From Sulfurovum sp. (GTDB lineage Bacteria > Campylobacterota > Campylobacteria > Campylobacterales > Sulfurovaceae), in contig JALVXW010000130.1 in assembly GCA_027038155.1 (NCBI GenBank), forward strand, positions 1 to 11,912: 11,912 nt of DNA, written 5' to 3'. A program made the translations under genes and the position numbers. Positions 1 through 7,483 of the stretch are shown here, piece after piece. The notes beneath the pieces were generated by a model. The model made no database searches and was not told the DNA's origin. It saw nothing but the letters and a program-made list of their open reading frames with translations. The stretch's first letter is position 1. Every line of letters begins with the position of its first letter.

Positions 1-128
1 CCTTTAAACAAAAGATAGAGGCTCTTGCCAAGCTCAAACGAGCTTTACATAAACCTATAGATATTGTACTTCATCGTGATTTCAACAGGGAGATAGAGCA
101 AGAGGCACTTAGGGGTATCGTGCTTTAA
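1..128 (+). CDS. 3' end of a gene, possibly a small nucleotidyltransferase-type protein (partial)
   Basis: An open frame enters from the left edge (codons in phase with position 3) and stops at TAA 126-128, leaving 41 visible residues. The tail contains PIDIVLHRDF followed by NREIEQEALRGIVL. A beta strand of the type DIVL with a charged helix and a final 'G-I-V-L' resembles the C-terminus of small MNT/COG1669-type nucleotidyltransferase domains, which are often antitoxins paired with HEPN proteins. That resemblance is by eye only and is weak because the catalytic GSxxxGxxxxxSDxD region would lie outside the window. It is not the end I would expect for proB, the gene that precedes fmt in some relatives. 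The gene is separated from fmt by 146 bases, so it is probably a separate transcription unit. Confidence 0.45.
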   Translation, partial: FKQKIEALAKLKRALHKPIDIVLHRDFNREIEQEALRGIVL

Positions 129-274
129 GGTGTACAAGAATGTCTATTTTGACTTTAAAGAATTTAAGTAGACCTTTTTTACTTCAAGAAAAGAGTGCCT
201 AGCCTAGAAAAAAGCTAGAGATGTTGTGGGTATCACCTATTATTAGAGGTTCCCTATAGAAGGATATAAACAAA

Positions 275-1186
275 ATGTATAAAATAGTCTATATGGGTAC
301 ACCCCATTATGCAAAAGAGATATTAGAAACTTTAGTGACTGCTGAAGATATGGAGGTGTTGTTGGTATTGACACAACCGGATCGTCCTGTAGGGCGTAAA
401 AAGGTTTTGACACCTCCTCCAGTAAAGGTTTTGGCAGCAGAACATGGTATAGCAGTATTACAGCCAAACAGACTCTCTGATGAGGGTATTTTTGAGGCTA
501 TAGAAAAGGTGAAACCAGATTTTATCATCGTGGCAGCTTTTGGACAGATATTGCCTAAAAATATTTTAGACATTGCACCTTGTATCAATCTACATGCATC
601 ACTTCTACCTCAATATAGAGGTGCCTCGCCTGTACAGCAGTCTTTGCTTAATGGTGATGAGAAAACAGGAGTAACCTCTATGCTTATGGAAGAGGGGTTG
701 GATACAGGTGATATATTGGAGACGATTGAATTTGTTATTCCCAAAGATATGAGACTGTATGCTTTGATGCAACAACTTACCGAAGATGCATGTGAACTTA
801 CACTCAGTACAGTACGTAACTTTAAAAATATTACACCCCAAAAACAAAATGAGGCTCAAGCAACACTCTGTAAAAAGATAAAAAAATCTGATGGGCAGAT
901 AGATTTTGAGGATGCTCAAATAATCTATAATAAATATAGAGCATTTGAAGGATGGCCTGGAATTTTCCATAAAAATGGGACAAAATTTGATGGTGTTTCG
1001 TTGGTAGAGACAGAGAAAGAGAATAGAGCCTATGAGATACTTGCTTTTGAAGAAGATGCAGTAGTTGTGGGGTGCACAAAAGGAGCATTGAAAATAGCTA
1101 CACTTCAACCAGCTTCCAAAAAGGCGATGTGTGCCAAGGCGTACTGTGTAGGAAGAGGGCTTAAAGTTGGACATACAATTATTTAA
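275..1186 (+). CDS. fmt: Methionyl-tRNA formyltransferase
   Basis: Transfers a formyl group from 10-formyl-tetrahydrofolate to Met-tRNA(fMet) in the cytoplasm, producing the initiator tRNA. The 303-residue product has the usual family length. The N-terminal Rossmann-like formyltransferase domain (about residues 1-200) begins MYKIVYMGTP and contains INLHASLLPQYRGASP (about 104-119), with catalytic-type Asn105 and His107, and the Asp143 motif in EEGLDTGD. The C-terminal OB-like domain (about 205-300) includes FEGWPG and ends with GRGLKVGH. The ATG at 275 follows a good ribosome binding site, AGAAGGA (258-264). Its 3' end overlaps the start of birA by 20 bases, so the two are translationally linked. 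No convincing promoter was found in the preceding 146 bases. Confidence 0.97.
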   Translation: MYKIVYMGTPHYAKEILETLVTAEDMEVLLVLTQPDRPVGRKKVLTPPPVKVLAAEHGIAVLQPNRLSDEGIFEAIEKVKPDFIIVAAFGQILPKNILDIAPCINLHASLLPQYRGASPVQQSLLNGDEKTGVTSMLMEEGLDTGDILETIEFVIPKDMRLYALMQQLTEDACELTLSTVRNFKNITPQKQNEAQATLCKKIKKSDGQIDFEDAQIIYNKYRAFEGWPGIFHKNGTKFDGVSLVETEKENRAYEILAFEEDAVVVGCTKGALKIATLQPASKKAMCAKAYCVGRGLKVGHTII

Positions 1187-1802
1187 CACCCTTCCTTCTA
1201 CGCAACGCTATCTTGTAGATGCTCTAAAATCACAGATACTCAATGCCCCTGTAACCGTACTTGCTTTAGAACAAGATGCAGGGATAGGAAGTCGAGACAA
1301 CAGTTGGGAGGGGGGAGAGGGAAACTTTTTTGCCTCTGTAGCGGTAAACATCAAAGAGCTGCCTTCAGACCTCCCTTTGGCATCTGCCTCTATCTATTTT
1401 TCCTACATTATGAAAAAGGTACTTTTGGAGTTGGGTCAAAATATCTGGTTAAAGTGGCCCAATGATTTCTATAAAAATGATAATAAAATTGGTGGAACAA
1501 TCACACAAAAAGTTTCTGATGTATTGGTTTGTGGGATTGGTATTAATTTAAAAAAATCTCAAAATGGCTACAGTGCCTTACAGAGCGACATTTCCCCCAG
1601 ATTATTGCTAGAAAAGTATCTTGTGGCACTTGAAAAGTTTCCAAAATGGAAGCAGATTTTTAGTGAGTATAAGATAGAATTTGAGTTAAGTAAAAGGTTT
1701 TCGGTTCATATTGAAAACTATCAAACGAGCCTATCAGATGCGACATTGTGTGAGGATGGTTCTTTGGTCATAAGAGGAAAGAAGGTATATAGTTTACGAT
1801 GA
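1167..1802 (+). CDS. birA: Biotin--[acetyl-CoA-carboxylase] ligase, catalytic-domain-only form
   Basis: Activates biotin to biotinyl-AMP and attaches it to a lysine of biotin carrier proteins such as AccB. The 211-residue protein starts directly with the catalytic domain (LFNTLPSTQRYLV is the usual 'STN/STQ' start of BPL domains), so there is no N-terminal DNA-binding domain and it should not act as a biotin operon repressor. Visible motifs are GIGSRDNSW (about 39-47, the biotinyl-AMP loop, in a form unlike the GRGRxGRxW of E. coli), KWPND (96-100), NKIGG (about 106-110, with a lysine in the catalytic position) and GIGINL (123-128). The start is TTG at 1167 inside fmt. It is chosen because the family N-terminus begins there and AGGAAGAGGG lies just upstream near 1150-1159. 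The stop overlaps parA (ATGA). Confidence 0.92.
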   Translation: MDIQLFNTLPSTQRYLVDALKSQILNAPVTVLALEQDAGIGSRDNSWEGGEGNFFASVAVNIKELPSDLPLASASIYFSYIMKKVLLELGQNIWLKWPNDFYKNDNKIGGTITQKVSDVLVCGIGINLKKSQNGYSALQSDISPRLLLEKYLVALEKFPKWKQIFSEYKIEFELSKRFSVHIENYQTSLSDATLCEDGSLVIRGKKVYSLR

Positions 1803-2584
1803 GCGAAGTAATTAGTATAGCCAACCAAAAAGGTGGCGTAGGCAAGACAACAACAGCCGTAAATCTGGCCGCTTCTTTGGCAGAAAAAGGTAAAAAAGTA
1901 CTTCTTTTGGATATCGATCCACAGTCGAATGCTACGACCTCTTTGGGGTTTACCAGAGGAGATTATGAGTTCAATATCTATCATGTATTGATTGGTTCAA
2001 AAAAGCTCTCAGAAGTTATTTTAAATACAGAGATTAAAAATCTTAAATTAGTCCCTTCAAATATTGGATTGGTAGGGGTTGAAAAAGAGTTTTACAGTCC
2101 AAAGAAAAAAAATAGAGAGTTGGTACTCAAAGAGAAACTCAAAGAGGTTTCACAAAAATTTGATTTTATTATTATCGATTCACCTCCTGCATTAGGACCT
2201 ATTACCATTAATGCGTTAAGTGCTTCAGATTCTGTGATTATCCCTATACAGTGTGAATTTTTTGCATTGGAGGGGTTGGCACAACTGTTAAATACCGTCT
2301 CACTGCTTAAAAAAACCATTAATCCAAAATTGAAAATTAAGGGTTTTTTGCCAACGATGTACTCAAAGCAAAACAATCTATCCAAGCAGGTGCTCGCAGA
2401 TTTATCGCACCATTTTAAAGATAAACTTTTTCATATGAAAAAAGGGCAAGAGTGCATTGTGGTGCCAAGAAATGTAAAAATTGCCGAAGCACCAAGTTTT
2501 GGAAAACCAGTGACCACCTATGCAAACATATCTAAAGGCTCTATGGCGTACAGAGATTTAGCTACAGTCATTGTGCGAGGTTGA
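1799..2584 (+). CDS. parA: Chromosome-partitioning ATPase ParA (Soj family)
   Basis: A cytoplasmic ATPase that, with ParB, moves replicated chromosome origins apart. The 261-residue product has the deviant Walker A motif KGGVGKTT (11-18, with both the signature Lys11 and Lys16), the switch I motif DIDPQSNAT (38-46), a Walker B-like strand FIIIDSPP (123-130) and IPIQCEFFALEG (148-159), all typical of chromosomal ParA/Soj. There is no N-terminal HTH, so it is the short type Ib-like chromosomal form rather than a plasmid ParA repressor. ATG 1799 overlaps the birA stop by four bases, consistent with coupled translation. It is followed two bases later by parB. Confidence 0.97.
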   Translation: MSEVISIANQKGGVGKTTTAVNLAASLAEKGKKVLLLDIDPQSNATTSLGFTRGDYEFNIYHVLIGSKKLSEVILNTEIKNLKLVPSNIGLVGVEKEFYSPKKKNRELVLKEKLKEVSQKFDFIIIDSPPALGPITINALSASDSVIIPIQCEFFALEGLAQLLNTVSLLKKTINPKLKIKGFLPTMYSKQNNLSKQVLADLSHHFKDKLFHMKKGQECIVVPRNVKIAEAPSFGKPVTTYANISKGSMAYRDLATVIVRG

Positions 2585-2586
2585 CT

Positions 2587-3462
2587 ATGGCATTGGGTAG
2601 AGGACTGGGAGATATACTCTCCGAAGTTGAAGAGGCATACGAAAAAGATCTTTCGGAATTAGACAGCTTTGAACTTGAAGCACAAGGTGCCAGAGTAGAA
2701 GAGCTTGAGATTGATACCATCTCTCCAAACCCATTTCAGCCTCGTAAACATTTTGATGAACAGGCACTTCAAGAGTTAAGCCAATCTATCGCAGAGCATG
2801 GATTGCTTCAACCCATAGTTGTAATAGAAAAGGAAGATGGATATTTACTCATAGCAGGAGAGCGTCGTCTCCGTGCACATAAACTTGCCAAAATTGCCAC
2901 AATAAAAGCTATTATTGCCAATGCAGATATAGATGATATTAAGTTACGAGAATTAGCTCTATTGGAGAATATCCAAAGAGAAAACCTTAATGCAATTGAA
3001 CTTGCAAACTCCTACGCAGAACTTATAGAGGTGCATAAAATTACACATGATGAACTCTCCTCTATTGTCCATAAAAGTCGTTCACAGATTACCAATACAA
3101 TGCGTCTTTTAACCCTAAGTTCTTATGCACAAGCGTCATTGATATCAGGTAAGATCTCACAAGGACATGCGAAAGTTTTGGTAGGCTTAGATGAGAAAAA
3201 ACAGAAGATAATTATCGATTCTGTAGTTGGACAAAAACTGAGTGTCCGTGAAACAGAACATATAGTTAAAAACCATAAAGAAAATCTTTCCAACAATCCC
3301 TCAAAACAGAGCACAGCCTCTAAAAATATAATGAAAGATTATAAAGGTTCATTGAAAGAACTATTACCTTTTTCTCATAAAATAAAATCAAAAAGTGTAG
3401 AAATCTATTTTGATAACGAAGAAGATGTTGCAAACTTTCTCACATTCCTGCAAAAAGAGTAG
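2587..3462 (+). CDS. parB: Chromosome-partitioning protein ParB (Spo0J family), CTP-dependent clamp type
   Basis: Binds parS centromere sites and, in this family, spreads along DNA as a CTP-dependent sliding clamp that is a partner of ParA. The 291-residue product starts with the family hallmark MALGRGLG. The N-terminal CTP-binding domain contains GERRLRAHKLA (91-101) and ALLENIQRENLNAIELA (about 124-140). An HTH region follows (about 153-178, THDELSSIVHKSRSQITNTMRLL) with the SGKISQGHAKVL segment (188-198). A poorly conserved linker (about 230-255) leads to the C-terminal dimerisation domain with VEIYFDNEEDVANFL. ATG 2587 is preferred over the in-frame TTG 2581 because GCGAGG sits at the right distance upstream and because proteins of this family begin at MALGRG. 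It lies two bases after parA. Confidence 0.96.
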   Translation: MALGRGLGDILSEVEEAYEKDLSELDSFELEAQGARVEELEIDTISPNPFQPRKHFDEQALQELSQSIAEHGLLQPIVVIEKEDGYLLIAGERRLRAHKLAKIATIKAIIANADIDDIKLRELALLENIQRENLNAIELANSYAELIEVHKITHDELSSIVHKSRSQITNTMRLLTLSSYAQASLISGKISQGHAKVLVGLDEKKQKIIIDSVVGQKLSVRETEHIVKNHKENLSNNPSKQSTASKNIMKDYKGSLKELLPFSHKIKSKSVEIYFDNEEDVANFLTFLQKE

Positions 3463-3484
3463 AATTTAACCAATATCTCATCTC

Positions 3485-3502
3485 CATAATGGTAAAATTA
3501 TG
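3485..3502 (+). promoter_or_regulatory. Candidate extended -10 promoter and small inverted repeat in front of the ATP synthase operon
   Basis: The 62-base gap between parB and atpF' contains TGG-TAAAAT (3490-3498), a good match to an extended -10 element (TGn-TATAAT with one mismatch). It has no obvious -35, which is normal for vegetative promoters of Campylobacterota. Predicted initiation near 3505 would leave a leader of about 20 bases that still contains the TGAGGAGA ribosome binding site. The -10 is embedded in a perfect inverted repeat, CATAAT (3485-3490) and ATTATG (3497-3502) with a 6-base spacer, which could be an operator or chance in A+T-rich DNA. The promoter assignment is inference from base pattern only. 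Confidence 0.38.
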
Positions 3503-3524
3503 CGAAATTACATGAGGAGATTTA

Positions 3525-3947
3525 ATGCTTGACATACATTTACCATTGATGTTATTTGTTCTTGCTTTGTTTCTAACCCTTCTTGTTCTTTTAAATAATA
3601 TGCTATTTCGTCCATTGGTTAGATTTATGGATGATAGAGATGCCTCTATAGCAAAAGATTTAGAAGCAGCCAAAAGTGTTGGTGGCAATGTAGACGAATT
3701 AAATGCTAAAGCAGATGAAATGATTAGCAATGCTAAGAGTGAAGCTGCATCAATTAGACAAAAAGCTATTGAGAATGAAAAAACATTAGCTGCAGGTAAG
3801 ATTGAGACAAAACAACGTGAATTGGAAACCCAATACAATACATTCGTAGAGAAGTTAAACTCCGAAAAAGAGATATTGAAAAATACTCTTTTATCACAAA
3901 TGCCTCTTTTTAAAGAGAGTCTAAAAGCTAAGTTTAGCAAATTATAA
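3525..3947 (+). CDS. atpF': F1Fo ATP synthase subunit b' (peripheral stalk)
   Basis: One of two related b-type subunits that form the membrane-anchored peripheral stalk holding the F1 head still against rotation. The 140-residue protein has a short periplasmic N-terminus, one membrane segment (about residues 6-24), the LFRPLVRFMDDRDASI junction (27-42) typical of b/b' proteins, and then a long charged, alanine-rich coiled coil to the end. It lies first in the atp operon, directly before atpF, as in other Campylobacterota. ATG 3525 follows the strong ribosome binding site TGAGGAGA (3513-3520). Assignment as b' rather than b rests on length, order and the absence of a signal-like leader. Confidence 0.9.
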   Translation: MLDIHLPLMLFVLALFLTLLVLLNNMLFRPLVRFMDDRDASIAKDLEAAKSVGGNVDELNAKADEMISNAKSEAASIRQKAIENEKTLAAGKIETKQRELETQYNTFVEKLNSEKEILKNTLLSQMPLFKESLKAKFSKL

Positions 3948-3959
3948 GAAGGGATAAAT

Positions 3960-4508
3960 ATGAAAAAATTAATACTATTATCTCTACTTGTAGTACCTGC
4001 TATGCTTTTAGCAAGTGGTCATGCAAGTGGTGAAGAGAGTCGTTACTTTTTGCAAACAGGTAGAGAGAGTGATTTTTGGCCAAGAGTGATAAACTTTTCT
4101 ATCTTTGCTGCACTTCTATACTATTTGGTAGCCAACCCTATCAAAGATTTTTTTAAGGGAAGAAGTGCGGCTATTGCACAGCAACTTAAAGAGATTGAAG
4201 AGAAGTTGCAAGCTGCAAAAAATGAAAAGAAAGAGGCACAGGCACGTTTAAAAGCAAGTGAAAAAAGAGCCAATGAAATTATTGCAGATGCAGAAAAAGA
4301 AGCAGTGATTTTATCGGAAAAGATTGCCAAAACAAACGAGAACGAGATCTTGCTTCTTGAGAAACAATTTGAAGAAAAAATTACTTTAGAAGAGCGTAAA
4401 TCTGCAAGAGAGACGATTGATGAAGTATTAAGTGAAAATATCACAACAGAAGATATTAACCTTGATGAATCTAAAGTGGTTGAAATTATCTCTAAGAAGG
4501 TGGCATAA
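3960..4508 (+). CDS. atpF: F1Fo ATP synthase subunit b, with signal-peptide-like N-terminus
   Basis: Second b-type peripheral stalk subunit, expected to pair with b'. The 182-residue protein has two hydrophobic stretches. The first (1-19, MKKLILLSLLVVPAMLLAS) looks like a cleavable Sec signal ending near LLASG-HASG. The second (about 43-58, VINFSIFAALLYYLVA) is the true membrane anchor, followed by NPIKDFFKGRSAAI. The rest is a coiled-coil stalk rich in Glu, Lys and Ala. A signal-like leader on AtpF is, to my knowledge, common in this phylum, so cleavage probably sets the N-terminus in the periplasm. ATG 3960 follows AGAAGGGA (3947-3954), 12 bases after atpF', and the gene ends two bases before atpH. 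Confidence 0.93.
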   Translation: MKKLILLSLLVVPAMLLASGHASGEESRYFLQTGRESDFWPRVINFSIFAALLYYLVANPIKDFFKGRSAAIAQQLKEIEEKLQAAKNEKKEAQARLKASEKRANEIIADAEKEAVILSEKIAKTNENEILLLEKQFEEKITLEERKSARETIDEVLSENITTEDINLDESKVVEIISKKVA

Positions 4509-4510
4509 GT

Positions 4511-5038
4511 ATGGAAGAGTTAATTGCAAAACGATATGCAGATGCACTTACATCTGTTGTGAAAGATGTTCCTTCTATTTTAGAGGTATTAAATATACTC
4601 TCTGAAGTTGTAAGTAAAGAAGAGGTTCAGTCCGCATTGGCCTCTCCTATCGTATCTGCTGAAAAGAAAACAGAAATGATTCTTTTAGCACTTGGTAGCA
4701 AAGCAGATACTTCACTTGTAAACTTTATTAAAATTTTAGGTGAAAATGGCAGATTGGATTTAATTCCTGCCATTACAAAAGTTTTAAATGCCGATCAGCA
4801 ACGTCTTTCAAATAAGTATCATGGTGTAGTGCAAAGTGCATCATCACTCGACAAAGAAGCAGTAAAAGAGTTAGAAAAGACACTGAAAAAATATACAGGT
4901 TCCACCATTAAGCTTACACAGGAAAAAGCAGATTTTGATGGATTGCGTGTATCTGTAGATGATTTGGGTATAGAGGTAAACTTCTCTAGACAGAGAGTTA
5001 AAGAACAACTGATTGATTTTGTTAAAAAATCATTATAG
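4511..5038 (+). CDS. atpH: F1Fo ATP synthase subunit delta (OSCP)
   Basis: Links the top of the alpha3beta3 head to the b/b' stalk. At 175 residues it has the usual length. The N-terminal helical domain starts MEELIAKRYADAL, matching the 'A-x-R-Y-A-x-A-L' start of the family. The C-terminal part carries the conserved GLRVSVDDLGIEVNFSRQRVKEQL type segment, in which a beta strand ends the protein before a final helix. Translation starts at ATG 4511, with AAGAAGG inside the atpF 3' end (4494-4500) as the ribosome binding site, so atpF and atpH are likely coupled. Confidence 0.95.
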   Translation: MEELIAKRYADALTSVVKDVPSILEVLNILSEVVSKEEVQSALASPIVSAEKKTEMILLALGSKADTSLVNFIKILGENGRLDLIPAITKVLNADQQRLSNKYHGVVQSASSLDKEAVKELEKTLKKYTGSTIKLTQEKADFDGLRVSVDDLGIEVNFSRQRVKEQLIDFVKKSL

Positions 5039-5064
5039 TTTAAGTAAACAGTAAAGGAGTAGAA

Positions 5065-6579
5065 GTGGCAAATAAATTGCAAGCAGATGAAATATCTTCA
5101 ATTATCAAAGAGAGAATTGAAAATTTTGAAATTGATGTAGATATCAATGAAGTAGGTAAAGTGGTAGGTATCGCCGATGGTATCTCAACAGTATATGGTC
5201 TTAAAAATGTTATGGCTGGTGAAGTTGTTGAGTTTGATAATGGTGCAAAAGGTCTTGTGCTTAACCTAGAAGAGGCAAATGTAGGTGTAGTTGTACTTGG
5301 TTCAAGTGCTGGTATCAGAGAAGGTATGAGTGTAAAAAGAGCTGGTGAGCTTCTTAAAACACCTGTAGGTGATGCACTTATGGGAAGAGTTGTTAATTCA
5401 CTTGGTGAGCCTGTAGATGGAAAAGGTGCAATAGAAGCAGCCGAGTCTAGACTCATAGAGGAAAAAGCACCTGGAATTATGGCGAGAAAATCAGTACATG
5501 AACCACTTCAAACCGGTATTAAAGCAATTGATGCACTTGTGCCAGTAGGACGTGGGCAAAGAGAGCTTATTATTGGTGACAGACAAACAGGTAAAACAAC
5601 GTTGGCAATTGATACAATTATTAACCAAAAGGGTCAAGATGTTGTATGTATTTATGTAGCTATTGGACAAAAAGCTTCAACTGTAGCAGCTACAGTAAAA
5701 AAACTTGAAGAGCATGGTGCCATGGATTATACAATTGTTGTAACTGCTGGTGCGGCTGAGTCTTCAGCATTACAGTTCTTGGCTCCTTATGCAGGTGTGA
5801 CAATGGCTGAGTACTTCAGGGACAATGGAAGACATGCCGTTATCTTCTATGATGACCTCTCTAAACACGCTGTTGCATACAGAGAGATGTCATTGATTTT
5901 AAGACGTCCTCCAGGTCGTGAAGCATATCCAGGGGATGTTTTTTACCTACACTCAAGACTGCTTGAGCGTGCCGCAAAACTTTCAGATGAGTTAGGTGCT
6001 GGTTCTATTACTGCATTCCCAATCATTGAGACACAAGCAGGTGATGTTGCAGCGTATATTCCAACAAATGTTATCTCTATTACCGATGGTCAAATTTTCT
6101 TAGAAACAGATCTCTTTAACTCAGGTATCAGACCTGCAATTAACGTTGGACTCTCTGTTTCTCGTGTAGGTGGAGCTGCTCAGATTAAGGCAACCAAACA
6201 GGTCTCTGGTACACTTAGACTTGACTTGGCTTCATTTAGAGAGCTTCAAGCTTTTGCACAGTTTGCTTCGGATCTTGATGACCATACAAGAGGTCAGCTA
6301 GAGCGTGGACAAAGAATGGTTGAAGTATTGAAGCAAGGACCATACTCTCCGGTAGCTATTGAAAAACAAGTTGTTATTATTTTTGCTGGTGCCAATGGTT
6401 ATCTTGATGATATTCCTGCATCCTCTGTAACGAAATTTGAAGCAGAACTTATGCCATTTATGGAAGCAAAATATGCAACCATTCTTGATACTATCAGAAA
6501 TGAGAAAAAAATCTCTGATGATACGGATGCAGAGTTAAGAAAAGCTATCGAAGATTTTAAAGCTTCTTTTACAGCATAA
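5065..6579 (+). CDS. atpA: F1Fo ATP synthase subunit alpha
   Basis: Non-catalytic nucleotide-binding subunit of the F1 hexamer. The 504-residue product contains the P-loop GDRQTGKT (171-178), a Walker B strand HAVIFYDDL (257-265) and the ATP synthase signature PAINVGLSVS (357-366), followed by Arg367, the arginine finger that reaches into the catalytic site of beta. The N-terminal beta barrel and the C-terminal helical domain are present, so the gene is complete. The start is GTG 5065, supported by AAAGGAG (5053-5059) at optimal spacing and by the family N-terminus (MANKLQADEISSIIKERI). Confidence 0.98.
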   Translation: MANKLQADEISSIIKERIENFEIDVDINEVGKVVGIADGISTVYGLKNVMAGEVVEFDNGAKGLVLNLEEANVGVVVLGSSAGIREGMSVKRAGELLKTPVGDALMGRVVNSLGEPVDGKGAIEAAESRLIEEKAPGIMARKSVHEPLQTGIKAIDALVPVGRGQRELIIGDRQTGKTTLAIDTIINQKGQDVVCIYVAIGQKASTVAATVKKLEEHGAMDYTIVVTAGAAESSALQFLAPYAGVTMAEYFRDNGRHAVIFYDDLSKHAVAYREMSLILRRPPGREAYPGDVFYLHSRLLERAAKLSDELGAGSITAFPIIETQAGDVAAYIPTNVISITDGQIFLETDLFNSGIRPAINVGLSVSRVGGAAQIKATKQVSGTLRLDLASFRELQAFAQFASDLDDHTRGQLERGQRMVEVLKQGPYSPVAIEKQVVIIFAGANGYLDDIPASSVTKFEAELMPFMEAKYATILDTIRNEKKISDDTDAELRKAIEDFKASFTA

Positions 6580-6592
6580 GAAAGGCTAAAAA

Positions 6593-7480
6593 ATGGCTAA
6601 TTTAAAAGAGATAAAGCGTAAAATATCTTCTGTGAAGAATACACAGAAGACTACAAACGCTATGAAGCTTGTCTCTTCTGCAAAACTAAAAAGAACAGAA
6701 GAGCTTGCCAAAAAGTCTAGAGTCTATGCAGAAAAGCTGACTGAACTCTTAACAGAGATTGCCCAAAAAATGCAAAATGCAAATGCGGATGGATTAGACA
6801 ATGTTTACTTTAGGGATGTACAAAATCCTAAAAAAGTAGATATCGTTTTTATCACCGCTGACAAAGGTCTCTGTGGCGGGTTTAATTCACAAACAATCAA
6901 AAGTGTAAGTAGGCTACTTGAAGAGTATAAAGCAAAAGATGTAAAAGTACGTCTTAGAGCTGTAGGAAGAAAAGGTATTGATTTCTTTAAGTTTAACAAT
7001 ATTGAACTTAGTGATGAAATTATTGGTCTCTCTGCAGCCCCAGACTTTAAGACAGCATCTGAGTTTATCTCAGAAGTTGCAGACGCTTACGTAAATGGGG
7101 ATACAGACAAGATTATTGTTGTGCACAATGGTTATGTCAATATGATTACACAAGAGTTGCGCGTGGATCAGGTATTGCCTGTAGATAGTTCACGTTTAGA
7201 ATTAAATTCTGTATCTACTTCAGAGCTTGAGGTGGAACCAGATGATGACGATACGCTTTTGGATGCTTTGGTAAAGCGTTATGTGGAGTACACCATGTAT
7301 TACTCACTGATTGATTCGCTTGCAGCAGAGCATTCAGCACGTATGCAGGCTATGGATGCAGCAACCAAAAATGCCAAAGAGATGGTTAAAGAGCTAAACA
7401 TCGCATATAATAAAGCAAGACAAGAAGCAATTACTACTGAACTTATTGAAATTATCAGTGGTATGGAGTCTATGAAGTAG
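6593..7480 (+). CDS. atpG: F1Fo ATP synthase subunit gamma (central rotor shaft)
   Basis: Forms the rotating shaft inside the alpha3beta3 head. The 295-residue product has the two terminal helices of the coiled coil: N-terminal MANLKEIKRKISSVKNTQKT with TNAMKLVSSAKLKR, and C-terminal SARMQAMDAATKNAKEM, the family signature region, ending in EIISGMESMK. The central Rossmann-like domain includes ITADKGLCGGFNSQ (87-100). ATG 6593 follows AAGAAAGG (6578-6585). Unlike the other atp genes it is followed by a 111-base gap containing strong inverted repeats (7484-7556). Confidence 0.97.
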   Translation: MANLKEIKRKISSVKNTQKTTNAMKLVSSAKLKRTEELAKKSRVYAEKLTELLTEIAQKMQNANADGLDNVYFRDVQNPKKVDIVFITADKGLCGGFNSQTIKSVSRLLEEYKAKDVKVRLRAVGRKGIDFFKFNNIELSDEIIGLSAAPDFKTASEFISEVADAYVNGDTDKIIVVHNGYVNMITQELRVDQVLPVDSSRLELNSVSTSELEVEPDDDDTLLDALVKRYVEYTMYYSLIDSLAAEHSARMQAMDAATKNAKEMVKELNIAYNKARQEAITTELIEIISGMESMK

Positions 7481-7483
7481 AAT

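Noticed and set aside
129..274. Promoter or small RNA in the gap before fmt
   Set aside because: TTGACT occurs at 149-154 but no -10 element lies at proper spacing, and the CTAGC/GCTAG pairing near 199-218 is only about five base pairs. A 20-codon frame from 140 lacks a ribosome binding site.
605..1189. A 194-codon open frame on the minus strand opposite fmt
   Set aside because: It lies wholly antisense to fmt, its product is rich in Cys, Phe and Ser with no recognisable domain, and the fmt frame on the other strand is clearly real.
2581..2586. TTG 2581 as the parB start
   Set aside because: It overlaps the parA stop and leaves no spacing from the GCGAGG site; ATG 2587 gives the family's MALGRGLG start.
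3440..3940. A 166-codon open frame on the minus strand opposite atpF'
   Set aside because: It mirrors the coiled-coil codons of atpF' and has no family features; it is a shadow frame.
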